DNA of 64,000 nucleotides from Polaromonas sp. (GCF_010365105.1 NZ_JAAFGZ010000015.1:1-64000), one strand, 5' to 3'. Positions 16,549 to 26,034 are shown, numbered from the stretch's first letter. The notes: a model not told the origin generated them from the letters alone. Numbers and translations are program-made.

Positions 16549-17511
16549 ATGTTCCGAAAGCTTTTTTCCTTTCTTTTCCTGGCCTGCGCGCTGACCGCTG
16601 CGCAAGCCCAGCCCTACCCGGCCAAGCCGATCCGCCTGATCGTGCCGTTCCCGCCGGGCGGTGGCACCGACATCCTGTCGCGCCTGGTGGCCAACAAACT
16701 GACGGAAGTGAGCAAATGGACGGTGATTCCCGACAACCGTGGCGGCGCGGGCGGCACCATCGGCATTGCAGAGGCTGCTCGCGCCGCGCCCACCGGTTAC
16801 GACATGGTGATGGGCCAGAAAGACAACATGGTGGTGGCGCCCTGGCTGTACAAGAATCTGAGCTATGACCCGACCAAGGACCTGGTGGCAGTAGCCCATG
16901 TGGCCTACACGCCGGTGGTGATCGTCACCAGTGTCAACTCGCGTTTCAAGTCGCTGGCCGACGTGGTGGCGGCTGCCAAGTCGGCGCCAGACCAGATCAC
17001 CTACGGCTCGCCGGGGAACGGAACCACCATTCACCTGGCCGGCGAAATCTTCAATACCGCCGCCGGTATCAAGCTGCGCCACATTCCCTACAAGGGCTCC
17101 AACCCGGCCATGATGGATGTGCTGGCCGGCAATGTGGACCTGATGGTGTCGTCGCTCCCTTCAGCCATGGGCCAGATCAAGGCCGGCAAGCTGCGCACCC
17201 TGGCCGTCACGTCGGCGCGCCGCAGCACCTCGTTGCCCGATGTGCCCACCGTGGCTGAACTCGGCTACAAGGATTTCGATGTCAGCACCTGGTACGGCCT
17301 GTTCATGCCAGCCGGCACGCCCATGGCCATCGTGGCCACCGTCAATGCCGAAGTCAACAAGCTGCTGGCAACGCCGGACATGAAAGCCGCCATCCATGCC
17401 CAGGGCGCTGAACTGCAGAGCATGACGTCCGCACAATTTTCCACCCTGCTCAAGGCTGATTACCAGAAGTGGAAGGGCATTGTGCAGGCATCGGGCGCCA
17501 CCATCGAGTAA
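16549..17511 (+). CDS. Tripartite tricarboxylate transporter substrate-binding protein (Bug/TctC family)
   Basis: A 320-residue periplasmic receptor. The signal peptide is 'MFRKLFSFLFLACALTAAQA'. Bug hallmarks follow: 'YPAKPIRLIVPFPPGGGTDILSR', 'VIPDNRGGAGGTIG', 'YGSPGNGTTIHLAGE', 'HIPYKGSNPAMMDVLAG' and 'LPDVPTVAELGYKDFDV'. These proteins capture carboxylates for TctAB permeases, and Burkholderiales carry many without adjacent permease genes, as here. GGAG precedes the ATG. The 206 bp upstream hold no other gene that I can see. Confidence 0.93.
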   Translation: MFRKLFSFLFLACALTAAQAQPYPAKPIRLIVPFPPGGGTDILSRLVANKLTEVSKWTVIPDNRGGAGGTIGIAEAARAAPTGYDMVMGQKDNMVVAPWLYKNLSYDPTKDLVAVAHVAYTPVVIVTSVNSRFKSLADVVAAAKSAPDQITYGSPGNGTTIHLAGEIFNTAAGIKLRHIPYKGSNPAMMDVLAGNVDLMVSSLPSAMGQIKAGKLRTLAVTSARRSTSLPDVPTVAELGYKDFDVSTWYGLFMPAGTPMAIVATVNAEVNKLLATPDMKAAIHAQGAELQSMTSAQFSTLLKADYQKWKGIVQASGATIE

Positions 17512-17601
17512 GGATGGCGCGGCTTTAGCGCGCAAACGCCAGAGATGGCGCGCTGTAGCATAAAATCAGCTGTTCAGCCCATTTTTAACCCGGAGTTTTC
17601 C

Positions 17602-17763
17602 ATGTCCAAGAAAATCAGAGTCGAGGCCGACATCTGCGCCGCCAAGCCAGTGCCGCCAAAAGGCTACACCATCACCACTGGCAACGGCCAGAAGATCAGC
17701 CTTGAGCGTGGTTCACACACCCGCAGCAAAAAGAACCCTGGCAAGCGCCCGCATCAGGGTTAA
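17602..17763 (+). CDS. Small basic protein of unknown function (53 aa)
   Basis: A 53-residue protein starting MSKKIRVEAD. GGAG lies before the ATG and a strong terminator follows, so it is likely a real gene. The middle part 'KGYTITTGNGQKISLERGSH' looks like a small beta structure. The C-terminus is Lys/Arg-rich (RSKKNPGKRPHQ). There is one Cys. I do not recognise a family. Its own terminator and its position after the Bug gene (90 bp gap) suggest a separate short transcript. Confidence 0.6.
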   Translation: MSKKIRVEADICAAKPVPPKGYTITTGNGQKISLERGSHTRSKKNPGKRPHQG

Positions 17764-17800
17764 GCCAAGGGACTGGTTCGGGCCTTTTGTGCCCGGCCAA

Positions 17801-17856
17801 AAAGAAACCCGGACTACCGAGGCGCGATCCGCATCGGTTGTCCGGGTTTCTTTTTT
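17801..17856. terminator. Rho-independent terminator between small protein gene and icmF
   Basis: AAAGAAACCCGGACTACCGA pairs with a TCGGTTGTCCGGGTTTC arm across a short GC loop and ends in TTTTTT. The A-run on the left lets it work for icmF on the minus strand as well. Confidence 0.85.
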
Positions 17857-17889
17857 CAGCGCCGGATTCAGGACCGGCGCTGGTGAGGC

Positions 17890-20800
17890 TTACATATTTC
17901 GCCGGTACTGCCCGCCGACTTCAAACAGCGCATTGGTGATCTGGCCGAGCGAACACACGCGTACCGCGTCCATCAGCACGTCAAACACGTTCTGGTTTTC
18001 AATCACCGCCTGCTGCAGACGCTTGAGCTGCGTCGGCGCTTCGTTGGCGTGGAGCGTGTGGAAGTCTTCCAGGCGCTTGAGCTGGCTCTGCTTTTCTTCA
18101 TCCGTCGAGCGGGCGAGCTCTAACTTGTCATGCACCGCGTCGCCATGCGGGTTGCGGAAGGTGTTGACGCCAATGATCGGCAGCTCGCCGGTGTGCTTGA
18201 GCATCTCGTAGTGCATCGACTCGTCCTGGATGCGGCCGCGCTGGTAGCCGGTTTCCATGGCGCCCAGCACACCGCCCCGGTCGGCAATGTTCTGAAACTC
18301 GGCCAGCACGGCTTCTTCGAGCAACTCGGTCAGTTCCTCGATGATGAACGCGCCCTGGCTCGGGTTCTCGTTCTTGGCCAGACCCCATTCGCGGTTGATG
18401 ATGAGCTGGATCGCCATGGCGCGGCGCACGGAGTCTTCGGTTGGCGTGGTGATGGCTTCGTCGAAAGCGTTGGTGTGCAGCGAGTTGCAGTTGTCGTAGA
18501 TCGCAATCAGCGCCTGCAGCGTGGTGCGGATGTCGTTGAACTGGATTTCCTGCGCGTGCAGGCTGCGGCCTGATGTCTGAATGTGGTATTTCAGCTTCTG
18601 GCTGCGCTCATTCGCGCCGTACTTTTCCTTCATCGCCACGGCCCAGATGCGGCGCGCGACGCGGCCCATCACGGTGTATTCCGGGTCCATGCCGTTGCTG
18701 AAGAAGAACGACAAGTTGGGCGCGAAGTCGTCGATGTGCATGCCGCGCGCCAGATAGGCTTCGACAAAGGTGAAGCCGTTCGACAGCGTGAAGGCCAGCT
18801 GGCTGATCGGGTTCGCACCGGCTTCGGCAATGTGGTAGCCGCTGATCGACACGCTGTAGAAGTTGCGCACGTTGTGATGCACAAAGTATTCGGCAATGTC
18901 GCCCATCACCTTCAGGCTGAACTCGGTGCTGAAAATGCAGGTGTTCTGGCCCTGGTCTTCTTTCAGAATGTCGGCCTGCACCGTGCCGCGCACATTGGCC
19001 TGTACCCATTCGCGGATCTTGGCGGTTTCGGTATCGGTCGGCTCGCGGCCGTTGTCCACCTTGAACTTGTCCAGGTTCTGGTCGATGGCGGTGTTCATGA
19101 ACATCGCCAGAATGCTGGGTGCCGGGCCGTTGATGGTCATCGACACGCTGGTCGTCGGGCTGCACAGGTCAAAGCCGCCGTACAGCACCTTCATGTCGTC
19201 GAGCGTGGCGATGGACACGCCCGAATTGCCGACCTTGCCGTAGATGTCCGGGCGCGGGTCCGGGTCGTTGCCATACAGCGTGACCGAGTCAAAGGCGGTG
19301 GACAGGCGCTTGGCGGCCATGCCGTCGCTCAGCAGCTTGAAGCGCCTGTTGGTGCGGAACGGGTCGCCTTCGCCGGCAAACATGCGGGTTGGGTCTTCGC
19401 CTTCCCGCTTGAAGGCAAAGGTGCCGGCGGTGTAGGGGTAACTGCCCGGCACGTTGTCCAGAATCAGCCATTTCAGGATTTCACCGTGGTCTTCGTAGGT
19501 TGGCAGGCAGACCTTGCGGATGGTGGTGCCGCTCAGCGATTTGCTGGTCAGTTGGGTGCGGATTTCCTTGTCGCGAATCTTGACGACATATTCGTCGCCG
19601 GCGTAGGCTTTTTGCATCTCTGGCCACTGAGCCAGCAGTTTTTTGGCGGCGGGTTCCTGAGTCTGCTCGCGCTCCACCGCCAGGGCAATGACTGCTTCCA
19701 CGGCATTTTTCTTGTCTGACTTGCTGGCAGTGAGCATGCCGGAGGTGGCGCGCAGCTGCTGGATTTGGCGGGCCAGCGCGGCTTGCTCGTGACCGCGCTT
19801 TTTGTAGCTGCGCACGGCGTCGGTGATCTCGGCCAGGTAACGTGTGCGGGCGGCGGGCACGACCGGCGTCTGGTTGGTGCTGTGGCGCACATTGACCAGC
19901 GGCAGCGTGCCGTCGGTCAGGTTCAAACCCAGTGCGCCCAGACGGGTTTTGAGCGCCTGGTAGAGCGCGGTCACACCGTCATCGTTGAAGCGCGCGGCCA
20001 TGGTGCCGAACACGGGCATCTGGTCGGCCGGCGTGTTCCAGGCTTCGCGGTTGCGCTGGACTTGCTTGGACACGTCGCGCAGGGCGTCAAGCGCGCCCTT
20101 GCGGTCAAACTTGTTGATGGCGACAAACTCGGCAAAGTCGAGCATGTCAATTTTTTCCAGCTGGCTGGCCGCGCCAAACTCGGGCGTCATCACGTACATC
20201 GGCACATCGACATGCGGAACGATGGCGGCGTCGCCCTGGCCGATGCCGGAGGTTTCCACGATGATCAAATCAAAGTCGGCGGCCTTGCAGGCGGCAATCA
20301 CGTCAGGCAGCGCCTTGCTGATTTCGGAACCAAAGTCGCGCGTGGCCAAAGAGCGCATGAACACGCGCTGACCCTGGCTCCACGGGTTGATGGCGTTCAT
20401 GCGGATGCGGTCGCCGAGCAGCGCGCCGCCGCTCTTGCGCCGTGACGGGTCAATACTGATCAGGGCTACGCGCAACTGGTCGCCCTGGTCGAGCCGCAGG
20501 CGGCGGATCAGCTCGTCGGTCAGGCTGGACTTGCCCGCGCCGCCGGTGCCGGTGATGCCCAGAACCGGTATGGTTTTAGTAGCAGCTTGTGCCCGCACGG
20601 CTTGCACAATGGCGTCATCGGCCTTGTTTTCTTCAAGTGCGGTGATGAGCTGGGCCAATGCGCGCCAGGCCATCTCGTCGTGGCCTTCAATGGCTTCAAC
20701 GCGGCTGGGTGCATAACCGCTGATGTCCTTGTCGCAACGCATTACCATCTCGCCAATCATGCCGGCCAGGCCCATGCGCTGGCCGTCCTCGGGGCTGAAG

Positions 20801-21183
20801 ATGCGCGCCACGCCGTAGGCCTGGAGTTCACGGATTTCCGGCCCGACGATCACGCCGCCGCCGCCGCCGAACACCTGGATGTGCTCGCCGCCCCGGCTTT
20901 TCAGCAAGTCCACCATGTACTTGAAATACTCCACATGCCCGCCCTGATAGGAGCTGATGGCGATGCCCTGCGCGTCTTCCTGCAAGGCTGCCGTCACGAC
21001 CTCGTCAACGCTGCGGTTGTGGCCCAGGTGAACCACCTCGGCACCCATGCCCTGCAGGATGCGCCGCATGATGTTGATGGCAGCGTCGTGGCCGTCAAAC
21101 AGGCTGGCGGCGGTGATGAAGCGCACCTTGTTGGTGGGGCGGTAGCTGGCAAGTGCCTTGTAGTCGGCGGACAGATCGGTCAT
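17890..21183 (-). CDS. icmF: Fused isobutyryl-CoA mutase (IcmF)
   Basis: A 1097-residue adenosylcobalamin enzyme that interconverts isobutyryl-CoA and n-butyryl-CoA. Three parts are visible. The N-terminal B12 domain has '[16 protein letters not shown]' (His32 as lower axial ligand) and 'FGGGGGV'. A MeaB-like G-protein chaperone begins at '[12 protein letters not shown]' (211-220). The C-terminal mutase domain has '[14 protein letters not shown]'. Gln precedes 'NTCIF' where methylmalonyl-CoA mutases carry the carboxylate-binding Arg ('RNTYI'), which favours a non-carboxylated substrate. AGGAG lies nine bases before the ATG at 21183; an upstream in-frame start at 21207 lacks it. A related pivalyl-CoA activity cannot be excluded. 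The linker before the G-domain may derive from a repeat (20556-20620). Confidence 0.95.
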   Translation of the reverse strand: MTDLSADYKALASYRPTNKVRFITAASLFDGHDAAINIMRRILQGMGAEVVHLGHNRSVDEVVTAALQEDAQGIAISSYQGGHVEYFKYMVDLLKSRGGEHIQVFGGGGGVIVGPEIRELQAYGVARIFSPEDGQRMGLAGMIGEMVMRCDKDISGYAPSRVEAIEGHDEMAWRALAQLITALEENKADDAIVQAVRAQAATKTIPVLGITGTGGAGKSSLTDELIRRLRLDQGDQLRVALISIDPSRRKSGGALLGDRIRMNAINPWSQGQRVFMRSLATRDFGSEISKALPDVIAACKAADFDLIIVETSGIGQGDAAIVPHVDVPMYVMTPEFGAASQLEKIDMLDFAEFVAINKFDRKGALDALRDVSKQVQRNREAWNTPADQMPVFGTMAARFNDDGVTALYQALKTRLGALGLNLTDGTLPLVNVRHSTNQTPVVPAARTRYLAEITDAVRSYKKRGHEQAALARQIQQLRATSGMLTASKSDKKNAVEAVIALAVEREQTQEPAAKKLLAQWPEMQKAYAGDEYVVKIRDKEIRTQLTSKSLSGTTIRKVCLPTYEDHGEILKWLILDNVPGSYPYTAGTFAFKREGEDPTRMFAGEGDPFRTNRRFKLLSDGMAAKRLSTAFDSVTLYGNDPDPRPDIYGKVGNSGVSIATLDDMKVLYGGFDLCSPTTSVSMTINGPAPSILAMFMNTAIDQNLDKFKVDNGREPTDTETAKIREWVQANVRGTVQADILKEDQGQNTCIFSTEFSLKVMGDIAEYFVHHNVRNFYSVSISGYHIAEAGANPISQLAFTLSNGFTFVEAYLARGMHIDDFAPNLSFFFSNGMDPEYTVMGRVARRIWAVAMKEKYGANERSQKLKYHIQTSGRSLHAQEIQFNDIRTTLQALIAIYDNCNSLHTNAFDEAITTPTEDSVRRAMAIQLIINREWGLAKNENPSQGAFIIEELTELLEEAVLAEFQNIADRGGVLGAMETGYQRGRIQDESMHYEMLKHTGELPIIGVNTFRNPHGDAVHDKLELARSTDEEKQSQLKRLEDFHTLHANEAPTQLKRLQQAVIENQNVFDVLMDAVRVCSLGQITNALFEVGGQYRRNM
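20556..20620 (-). repeat. Possible decayed R repeat inside icmF
   Basis: On the coding strand, TTGTGC-(11 nt)-GCACAA is followed by GCTGCTACTAAAACCATA. This has the order and spacing of R3 and R7 (TTGCGC-(n)-GCGCAA, then GCTATTAAAA). It encodes about residues 188-208, the linker between the B12 domain and the G-protein domain. The stem differs from R3 by paired changes, but the second stem is weak, so chance cannot be ruled out. Confidence 0.4.
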
Positions 21184-21244
21184 GGAAAGCGTCTCCTGTA
21201 GGGGCACGACAGTGGAATGGAATGTGCCTGAACGCTATGATATT

Positions 21245-21260
21245 ACGTTTACGTAAACGT
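21245..21260. promoter_or_regulatory. Perfect 16-bp palindrome upstream of icmF
   Basis: ACGTTTACGTAAACGT is self-complementary over all 16 bases and lies 62 bp upstream of the icmF start, where an operator would be expected. It resembles ACGT-rich sites proposed for MerR-family LiuR regulators of branched-chain acyl-CoA genes in proteobacteria, as I remember them. That would suit an isobutyryl-CoA enzyme. The regulator is not in the window. Confidence 0.6.
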
Positions 21261-21318
21261 CAATCAAAAAACGTGTTGATTTCCTGAAAATCCGGAGCGA
21301 CGGCTTTGGCGGGCCTTC

Positions 21319-21999
21319 TCAAGTGTCTTCCTTGCTGGTCTGGCCTGCCTGCAGCTTTTTTAGCGGCAGCATGTGGTCGATTGCATATTTCACCAGTCCT
21401 GCGTGGCCGGTGATGCGCAGCTTGCGGCGTAAATTGAGGCGATGGGTTTCCACCGTGCGCACCGACATGCCCAGTTCCCGGGCAATCTGCTTGTTCGAGT
21501 AGCCGCAGGCCAGCCACGCCAGAGTGGCCGACTCCTTGGGTGTCAATGGGCTTGCGGCTCCGCCGGGCACCGAAAAGCCTTCAAGGTAGTGCTGCAGTTC
21601 GGGGCTGAAAAAGGTCTCGCCTGCATACACGGCGCGGATCGCATTGACCAGCTCCTGGGCTGGGGCGTCTTTGAGCACATAGCCTTTCGCGCCCGACTCA
21701 ACTGCTCGCTTGACATACTCGACGCTGTTGTGCATCGACAGCACCAGCACATCAATGTCCGGAAAATGGAGCTGAAACAAGCCGGTCAGCTCGATCCCGC
21801 TGGCACCGCGCATGCTGATGTCGGTGAGCACGATGTGCGGCGCGTCAATCTTGCCCAGGTCAGCGGCCAGTTGCATGGCCTCGTCAACACTGCCGGCCTC
21901 CCCCACCACCCGGATATCGTCAGTGGCCTCCAACCGCATGCGCACACCGTCGCGCACGAAAGGATGGTCGTCGATCAGAATGAGTCGAATCTTGTCCAT
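21319..21999 (-). CDS. NarL/LuxR-family response regulator
   Basis: A 226-residue two-component regulator. The receiver begins 'KIRLILIDDHPFVRDGVR' (acidic pair Asp10-Asp11), with phospho-acceptor Asp60 in 'HIVLTDISMRG' and the conserved Lys in 'GYVLKDAPAQE'. The C-terminal LuxR-type helix-turn-helix is 'LTPKESATLAWLACGYSNKQIARELGMSVRTVETHR' in two parts. ATG 21999 is the proper start; the frame is open to 22047. It follows its kinase by 20 bases. The pair is divergent from liv-type transporter 2, the likely target. Confidence 0.93.
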   Translation of the reverse strand: MDKIRLILIDDHPFVRDGVRMRLEATDDIRVVGEAGSVDEAMQLAADLGKIDAPHIVLTDISMRGASGIELTGLFQLHFPDIDVLVLSMHNSVEYVKRAVESGAKGYVLKDAPAQELVNAIRAVYAGETFFSPELQHYLEGFSVPGGAASPLTPKESATLAWLACGYSNKQIARELGMSVRTVETHRLNLRRKLRITGHAGLVKYAIDHMLPLKKLQAGQTSKEDT

Positions 22000-22019
22000 C
22001 TTGTTGTGTTCTTTTCGTA

Positions 22020-23447
22020 TCAATCGGCATTTGCCGTGTCCAGCCATGCCTGGACTTCGGTGCCGTCATCATCTGCATAGATTTTCAGCGTGCCGCCCAG
22101 GCCTTCCATGCGCTCGCGCATGTTGCGCAAGCCGATGCCGTTACTGTGGTCAGTTTGTATTTGCCGCAGGTCGAAGCCCTTGCCATCGTCCTTGATCGAC
22201 AGGCTGATCTGGTGGCGATGGTAGACCAGCTTGACCCGCACGTTGGCGGCGCCCGAATGCAGCTTGGCATTGGTGAGCGCTTCCTGCGAAATACGGAACA
22301 GCGAGGTGCTTTGATTCACCGGGATGGCGCATGGTCTGCCATGCGTGGAAAACCGGATATTGATGCTGCATTGTTCCTGCACTTCACTGGTCAGCACTTC
22401 GATGGCCGGGCCCAGCCCGAAATCGTCGAGCAAAGCAGGGCGCAGGCCGTGAGAAATCCGGCGTACTTCGAAAAGTGCCACGCTTAGCCGTTCCAGTCCA
22501 CGCTTGAGCGGAGCGATGATCTGCAGATCGGTCGAGGCGGCTTTTGCCGCTGTCCCTGGCGGCGCTGCTTGCGTATCCTCGGTTGCCTGACTTGCCGCAG
22601 TCAACCGGTTTTCCAGTTGAAGCTGCGCAGTTTCCAGAAAAAATTTTGACGACACCAGTACCTGGACAATGCCGTCATGCAATTCTCTGGCTACTCGCAA
22701 CCGCTCCTCCTCCTGCGAATTCACCACCCGCTGCGCCAGGTGACGCAGCTTGGCGCCTGACTCTTTGTTGTCGCTGATGTTGAGCGCCAGTCCAGCCATG
22801 CCCATCAAAATGATTGAAACGATAGCAATCGTATACATGCGGATTTCGGTTTCACGGATGTTGCCCTGTGCCCGCGCGTCTATTTTTTGCAATGCCTGTT
22901 CGATATCGTCAAGGTACAAACCGGTGCCCAGCATCCACCCCCAGGCCTGCACCGGCTCCACATAGCCGAGCTTGAAGGAAACCTGCTGCGACGATGGCTT
23001 TTCCCAGTAGTAGCGCACGATGCCGCCGCCGTTGCGGGTCGCTTCCAGCAGCTTTTGAATGGGCGAGTCGCCAAACGGATCCTTCATATCCCAGAGATTC
23101 TTGCCTACCAGGTCTGGCTGACGGGGATGAACCAGGTTGTTTCCTTTCATGTCATAGACAAAAAAGTAACCGTCTTTTCCGTACTCCAGGCGGCCCAGGA
23201 TGGCCATCGCCTCCGCCTGACGCAGCGGGTTGGATGCGTCCTTGACCAGCGGCGCTATCGAACTCTGGGCCAGTTTGACATGAGCCCGCAGCTCGGCTTC
23301 GCGGCTGGCCAGATAAGTCGATTCGACCAGATCGCGTTCCTGCTTGGCCAGCTTTACCGTCTGGGTGTGCACCGTAACGATTACCGAGCCCAAGGCGATG
23401 CTCATCGGCACGATCGACAGCAAAAATATTTTGAGCCGAAGCTGCAT
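22020..23447 (-). CDS. Membrane sensor histidine kinase with extracytoplasmic Cache domain
   Basis: A 475-residue kinase. The first transmembrane helix is near residues 5-27. A periplasmic single-Cache domain follows ('GRLEYGKDGYFFVYDMKGNNLVHP', 'GWMLGTGLYLDDIE'), then a second helix around 195-217. The HisKA_3 dimerisation box is 'EEERLRVARELHDGIVQVL' (His257), and the ATPase domain has 'SLSIKDDGKGFDL' and 'GIGLRNMRERMEGLGG'. Cache domains of this type bind small organic acids or amino acids, which suits control of the adjacent importer. The start at 23447 (MQLRLKIF) sits just before the first helix; the frame is open to a GTG at 23498. No clear ribosome site decides between them. Confidence 0.9.
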   Translation of the reverse strand: MQLRLKIFLLSIVPMSIALGSVIVTVHTQTVKLAKQERDLVESTYLASREAELRAHVKLAQSSIAPLVKDASNPLRQAEAMAILGRLEYGKDGYFFVYDMKGNNLVHPRQPDLVGKNLWDMKDPFGDSPIQKLLEATRNGGGIVRYYWEKPSSQQVSFKLGYVEPVQAWGWMLGTGLYLDDIEQALQKIDARAQGNIRETEIRMYTIAIVSIILMGMAGLALNISDNKESGAKLRHLAQRVVNSQEEERLRVARELHDGIVQVLVSSKFFLETAQLQLENRLTAASQATEDTQAAPPGTAAKAASTDLQIIAPLKRGLERLSVALFEVRRISHGLRPALLDDFGLGPAIEVLTSEVQEQCSINIRFSTHGRPCAIPVNQSTSLFRISQEALTNAKLHSGAANVRVKLVYHRHQISLSIKDDGKGFDLRQIQTDHSNGIGLRNMRERMEGLGGTLKIYADDDGTEVQAWLDTANAD

Positions 23448-23841
23448 GTGAAGGTCCACAAAACGCCCCGCCATCAGCATGCGCAAGCTGCGCACCACAG
23501 TGGCCGGATCCGCAAGCCATACTTTACTTCAGCATCGGCTGACAAGTCATTGTGCATCTGCGTGATGGCTGGAACCGCAGTCTGCCTGCTGTCAGCCTGA
23601 GGCTGCCTCGCCGAAATATTTTAAGTAGTAATGCGTAGGGGAAAACAGAAAGTTACCCCTGGGAAAAGAATTTCATAATCTCACACGCGGCGCAATGCGT
23701 GAAATGCGCAAGCCGGTATTCGCAGGAACAGCAGCGGCCCGGCAAGCATCAATACCGCAGACGGCCAAGCCCCTGCGTATTGGACATTGGTTGGCGCCGC
23801 ACTGATTTTTCTTGTATCACTAACTTTCAATGGAGACACCC
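23448..23841. other. Divergent intergenic region, kinase / liv-type transporter 2
   Basis: This 394-bp gap separates the kinase and binding-protein genes and should hold both promoters. The recognisable features are the motif at 23626-23660 and the ribosome site TGGAGAC before 23842. No other gene or structure is supported here. Confidence 0.4.
23626..23660. promoter_or_regulatory. Possible response-regulator binding site upstream of transporter 2
   Basis: The segment contains AGTAGTAATGCGTAGGGG followed, 14 bases on, by CCCCT: GGGG at 23638-23641 faces CCCC at 23656-23659. In reverse complement it holds ACGCATTACTACTTA, tandem ACTA-like boxes typical of NarL/LuxR-family sites. It lies midway between the kinase gene and the binding-protein gene. 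Regulator assignment is inferred. Confidence 0.4.
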
Positions 23842-25044
23842 ATGAACCTACGTTTTGCCAAATTGGCGGTTGCGTCAGCCGTCCTGAGTTTTACCGGCAT
23901 GGCCATGGCGGCCGATCCGATCAAAATCGGTGTGGCCGGTCCGTTTACCGGGGGCTCGTCGTCCATGGGCGTGAGCATGCGCGACGGTGTTCGGCTGGCA
24001 ATAGATGAGATCAACAAGGCCGGCGGCGTGATGGGGCGGCAACTGCAGGCGGTGGAGCGCGACGACGAAGCCAAGAACGAGCGCGGCGTGCAAATTGCCC
24101 AGGAGCTGATCAACAAGGAAAAGGTTACTGCCACCGTGGGTTACATCAACACCGGCGTCGCACTGGCTTCCCAGCGTTTCTTCCAGGAAGCCAAGATCCC
24201 GGTGATGAACAATGTGGCCACCGGCAGCCTGATCACGCAGCAGTTCAAGGACCAGCCTGAAAACTATATCTTCCGCAATGCGGCGCACGACAGCATCCAG
24301 GCCCCGATGATCGTGGAAGAAGCCATCACACGGCGCGGCTTCAAGAAGGTCGCCATCCTGGCCGACTCAACCAACTACGGCCAGCTCGGCCGCGCCGACC
24401 TGGAAACCGCGCTCAAGGCCAAGGGCATCACCCCCGTAGCCATCGAGAAGTTCAACATCAAGGATGTGGACATGACGGCGCAGCTGCTCAAGGCCAAGGA
24501 AGCCGGCGCAGAAGCCATCCTGACCTACGGCATCGGCCCCGAACTGGCGCAGATCGCCAATGGGATGACCAAGCTGGGCTGGAAAGTGCCAATGGTCGGC
24601 AGCTGGACGCTGTCGATGGCCAACTACATTGACAATGCCGGCCCCGGCGGCGAGGGCGCGCGCATGCCGCAAACCTTCATCCAGGAGCCGACCACGCCCA
24701 AGCGCCAGGCGTTCATCATCAACTACTTGAAAACCTTCACCCCGAAGAACCAGCGCATTGACTCGCCAGTGTCTGCCGCGCAGGGCTACGACTCCATCTA
24801 CCTGCTGGCAGCCGCCATCAAGCAGGCCAATTCGACCGACGGCCCGAAGATCAAGGCAGCGCTGGAAGACCTGAAGACGCCGGTCGAAGGCGTGATCACC
24901 ACCTACAACAAGCCGTTTACGGCCAAGGACCACGAAGCCATCACGGCCAACATCCCCGTGTTCGGCGAGGTCAAGGGCCAGCGCGTGGTGTATGCCTATT
25001 CGGATGACCAGAAGAAGGCTTCCGAAGTGCGCATCAAGAAGTAA
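23842..25044 (+). CDS. livK: ABC transporter periplasmic binding protein, LivK family
   Basis: A 400-residue exported binding protein. The signal peptide is 'MNLRFAKLAVASAVLSFTGMAMA', cut before ADPIKIGVAG. The mature protein has 'GPFTGGSSSMGVSMRDGVRLA', 'NKAGGVMGRQLQAVERDD', 'TATVGYINTGVALASQRFFQ' and 'DSTNYGQLGRADLE'. ATG 23842 has GGAGAC upstream. It leads the transporter 2 cluster (livK, livH, livM-livG fusion, livF) and is followed by a terminator-like hairpin before the permeases. The divergent Cache kinase suggests ligand-dependent induction. The ligand itself cannot be read from sequence. Confidence 0.93.
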   Translation: MNLRFAKLAVASAVLSFTGMAMAADPIKIGVAGPFTGGSSSMGVSMRDGVRLAIDEINKAGGVMGRQLQAVERDDEAKNERGVQIAQELINKEKVTATVGYINTGVALASQRFFQEAKIPVMNNVATGSLITQQFKDQPENYIFRNAAHDSIQAPMIVEEAITRRGFKKVAILADSTNYGQLGRADLETALKAKGITPVAIEKFNIKDVDMTAQLLKAKEAGAEAILTYGIGPELAQIANGMTKLGWKVPMVGSWTLSMANYIDNAGPGGEGARMPQTFIQEPTTPKRQAFIINYLKTFTPKNQRIDSPVSAAQGYDSIYLLAAAIKQANSTDGPKIKAALEDLKTPVEGVITTYNKPFTAKDHEAITANIPVFGEVKGQRVVYAYSDDQKKASEVRIKK

Positions 25045-25067
25045 GCTGAAGAAAACTGTTGAAAGCA

Positions 25068-25099
25068 AAGCACCGCGCCAGCTGACGCGGTGCTTTTTT
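25068..25099 (+). terminator. Hairpin with T-run after livK
   Basis: AAGCACCGCG at 25068-25077 pairs perfectly with CGCGGTGCTT and is followed by a T-run. It separates livK from livH by structure but not direction, so it probably terminates most transcripts and lets fewer continue into the permease genes. The first liv-type cluster has the same arrangement. Confidence 0.85.
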
Positions 25100-25158
25100 A
25101 TTGTCCGCTGCCGTTGTGCGCAGCCTGACCCGACCGATTTTTTTGCGGAATTGAATAT

Positions 25159-26034
25159 ATGGAAATCCTGCTCCAACTCATTTACAGCGGTGTCGCGCTG
25201 GGCATGATCTATGCAGTCATCGCCTTCGGCTACCAGCTGACCTTCCAGACCTCCGATACCCTGAACTTTGGCCAGGGCGATGCACTGATGCTGGGCGCCA
25301 TGGTCGGCCTGACGCTGGTCAACATGGGCGTGAACTACTGGCTGATGCTGCCGCTGGTGATCGTGTTCGGCCTGTTTCAGGGCGGACTGGTCGAGCGCAT
25401 CGGCGTGCGCCCGGCGATCAAGATCAAGAGCGAATTCGGCTGGATCATGTCCACCATTGCGCTGGGCATCATCTTCAAGAACATCGCCGAAAACATCTGG
25501 GGCCGCGACGACCTGAAGTTTCCCTCGCCGCTGCCTGAAGCACCGCTGAAAGTATTGGGCGCCAACGTGCTGCCCATGGAAATCCTGGTAGTGGTGGGCG
25601 CTGTGCTGATGATGCTGGCGGTCGAGTTCTTCAACCGCAAGACGATCTACGGCAAGGCCGTGGTGGCGACCTTCAACGACCGTGATGCAGCCAAGCTGAT
25701 GGGCATCAACACCGGCCTGGTGATCACCTTTTCGTATGCGCTGTCGTCAGCCACCGCCGCTTTTGCCGGTGCCCTGATCGCGCCACTGACGCTGACCGGT
25801 GCCACCATGGGCTCGGTGCTGGGCCTCAAGGCCTTTGCCGTGGCCATCATCGGCGGGCTGACCAGCGGCCTGGGCATCATCGTCGGCGGCATCATCCTGG
25901 GTGTTGCTGAAACCACCACCGGCTTTTACCTGTCCACCGGCTACAAGGACGTTCCCGGCCTGGTGCTGCTGCTGCTGGTGCTGGCCTTCAAGCCGGCCGG
26001 ACTGTTCGGCAAAAACGCGATCAAGAAAGTTTGA
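25159..26034 (+). CDS. livH: Branched-chain amino acid-type ABC transporter permease, LivH family
   Basis: A 291-residue polytopic inner-membrane protein. 'LIYSGVALGMIYAVIAFGYQL' and 'TSDTLNFGQGDALMLGAM' are in the LivH N-terminal position. 'VVATFNDRDAAKLMGINTGL' is the ATPase-coupling loop, and 'AIIGGLTSGLGIIVGGIILG' and 'VLAFKPAGLFGK' end the protein. It forms the channel with the LivM half of the next gene, whose start lies two bases after this stop codon. That spacing indicates translational coupling. Confidence 0.92.
   Translation: MEILLQLIYSGVALGMIYAVIAFGYQLTFQTSDTLNFGQGDALMLGAMVGLTLVNMGVNYWLMLPLVIVFGLFQGGLVERIGVRPAIKIKSEFGWIMSTIALGIIFKNIAENIWGRDDLKFPSPLPEAPLKVLGANVLPMEILVVVGAVLMMLAVEFFNRKTIYGKAVVATFNDRDAAKLMGINTGLVITFSYALSSATAAFAGALIAPLTLTGATMGSVLGLKAFAVAIIGGLTSGLGIIVGGIILGVAETTTGFYLSTGYKDVPGLVLLLLVLAFKPAGLFGKNAIKKV

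Noticed and set aside
17890-21183. Methylmalonyl-CoA mutase
   Set aside because: The three-domain order with an internal G-protein and Gln in place of the carboxylate-binding Arg fit IcmF.
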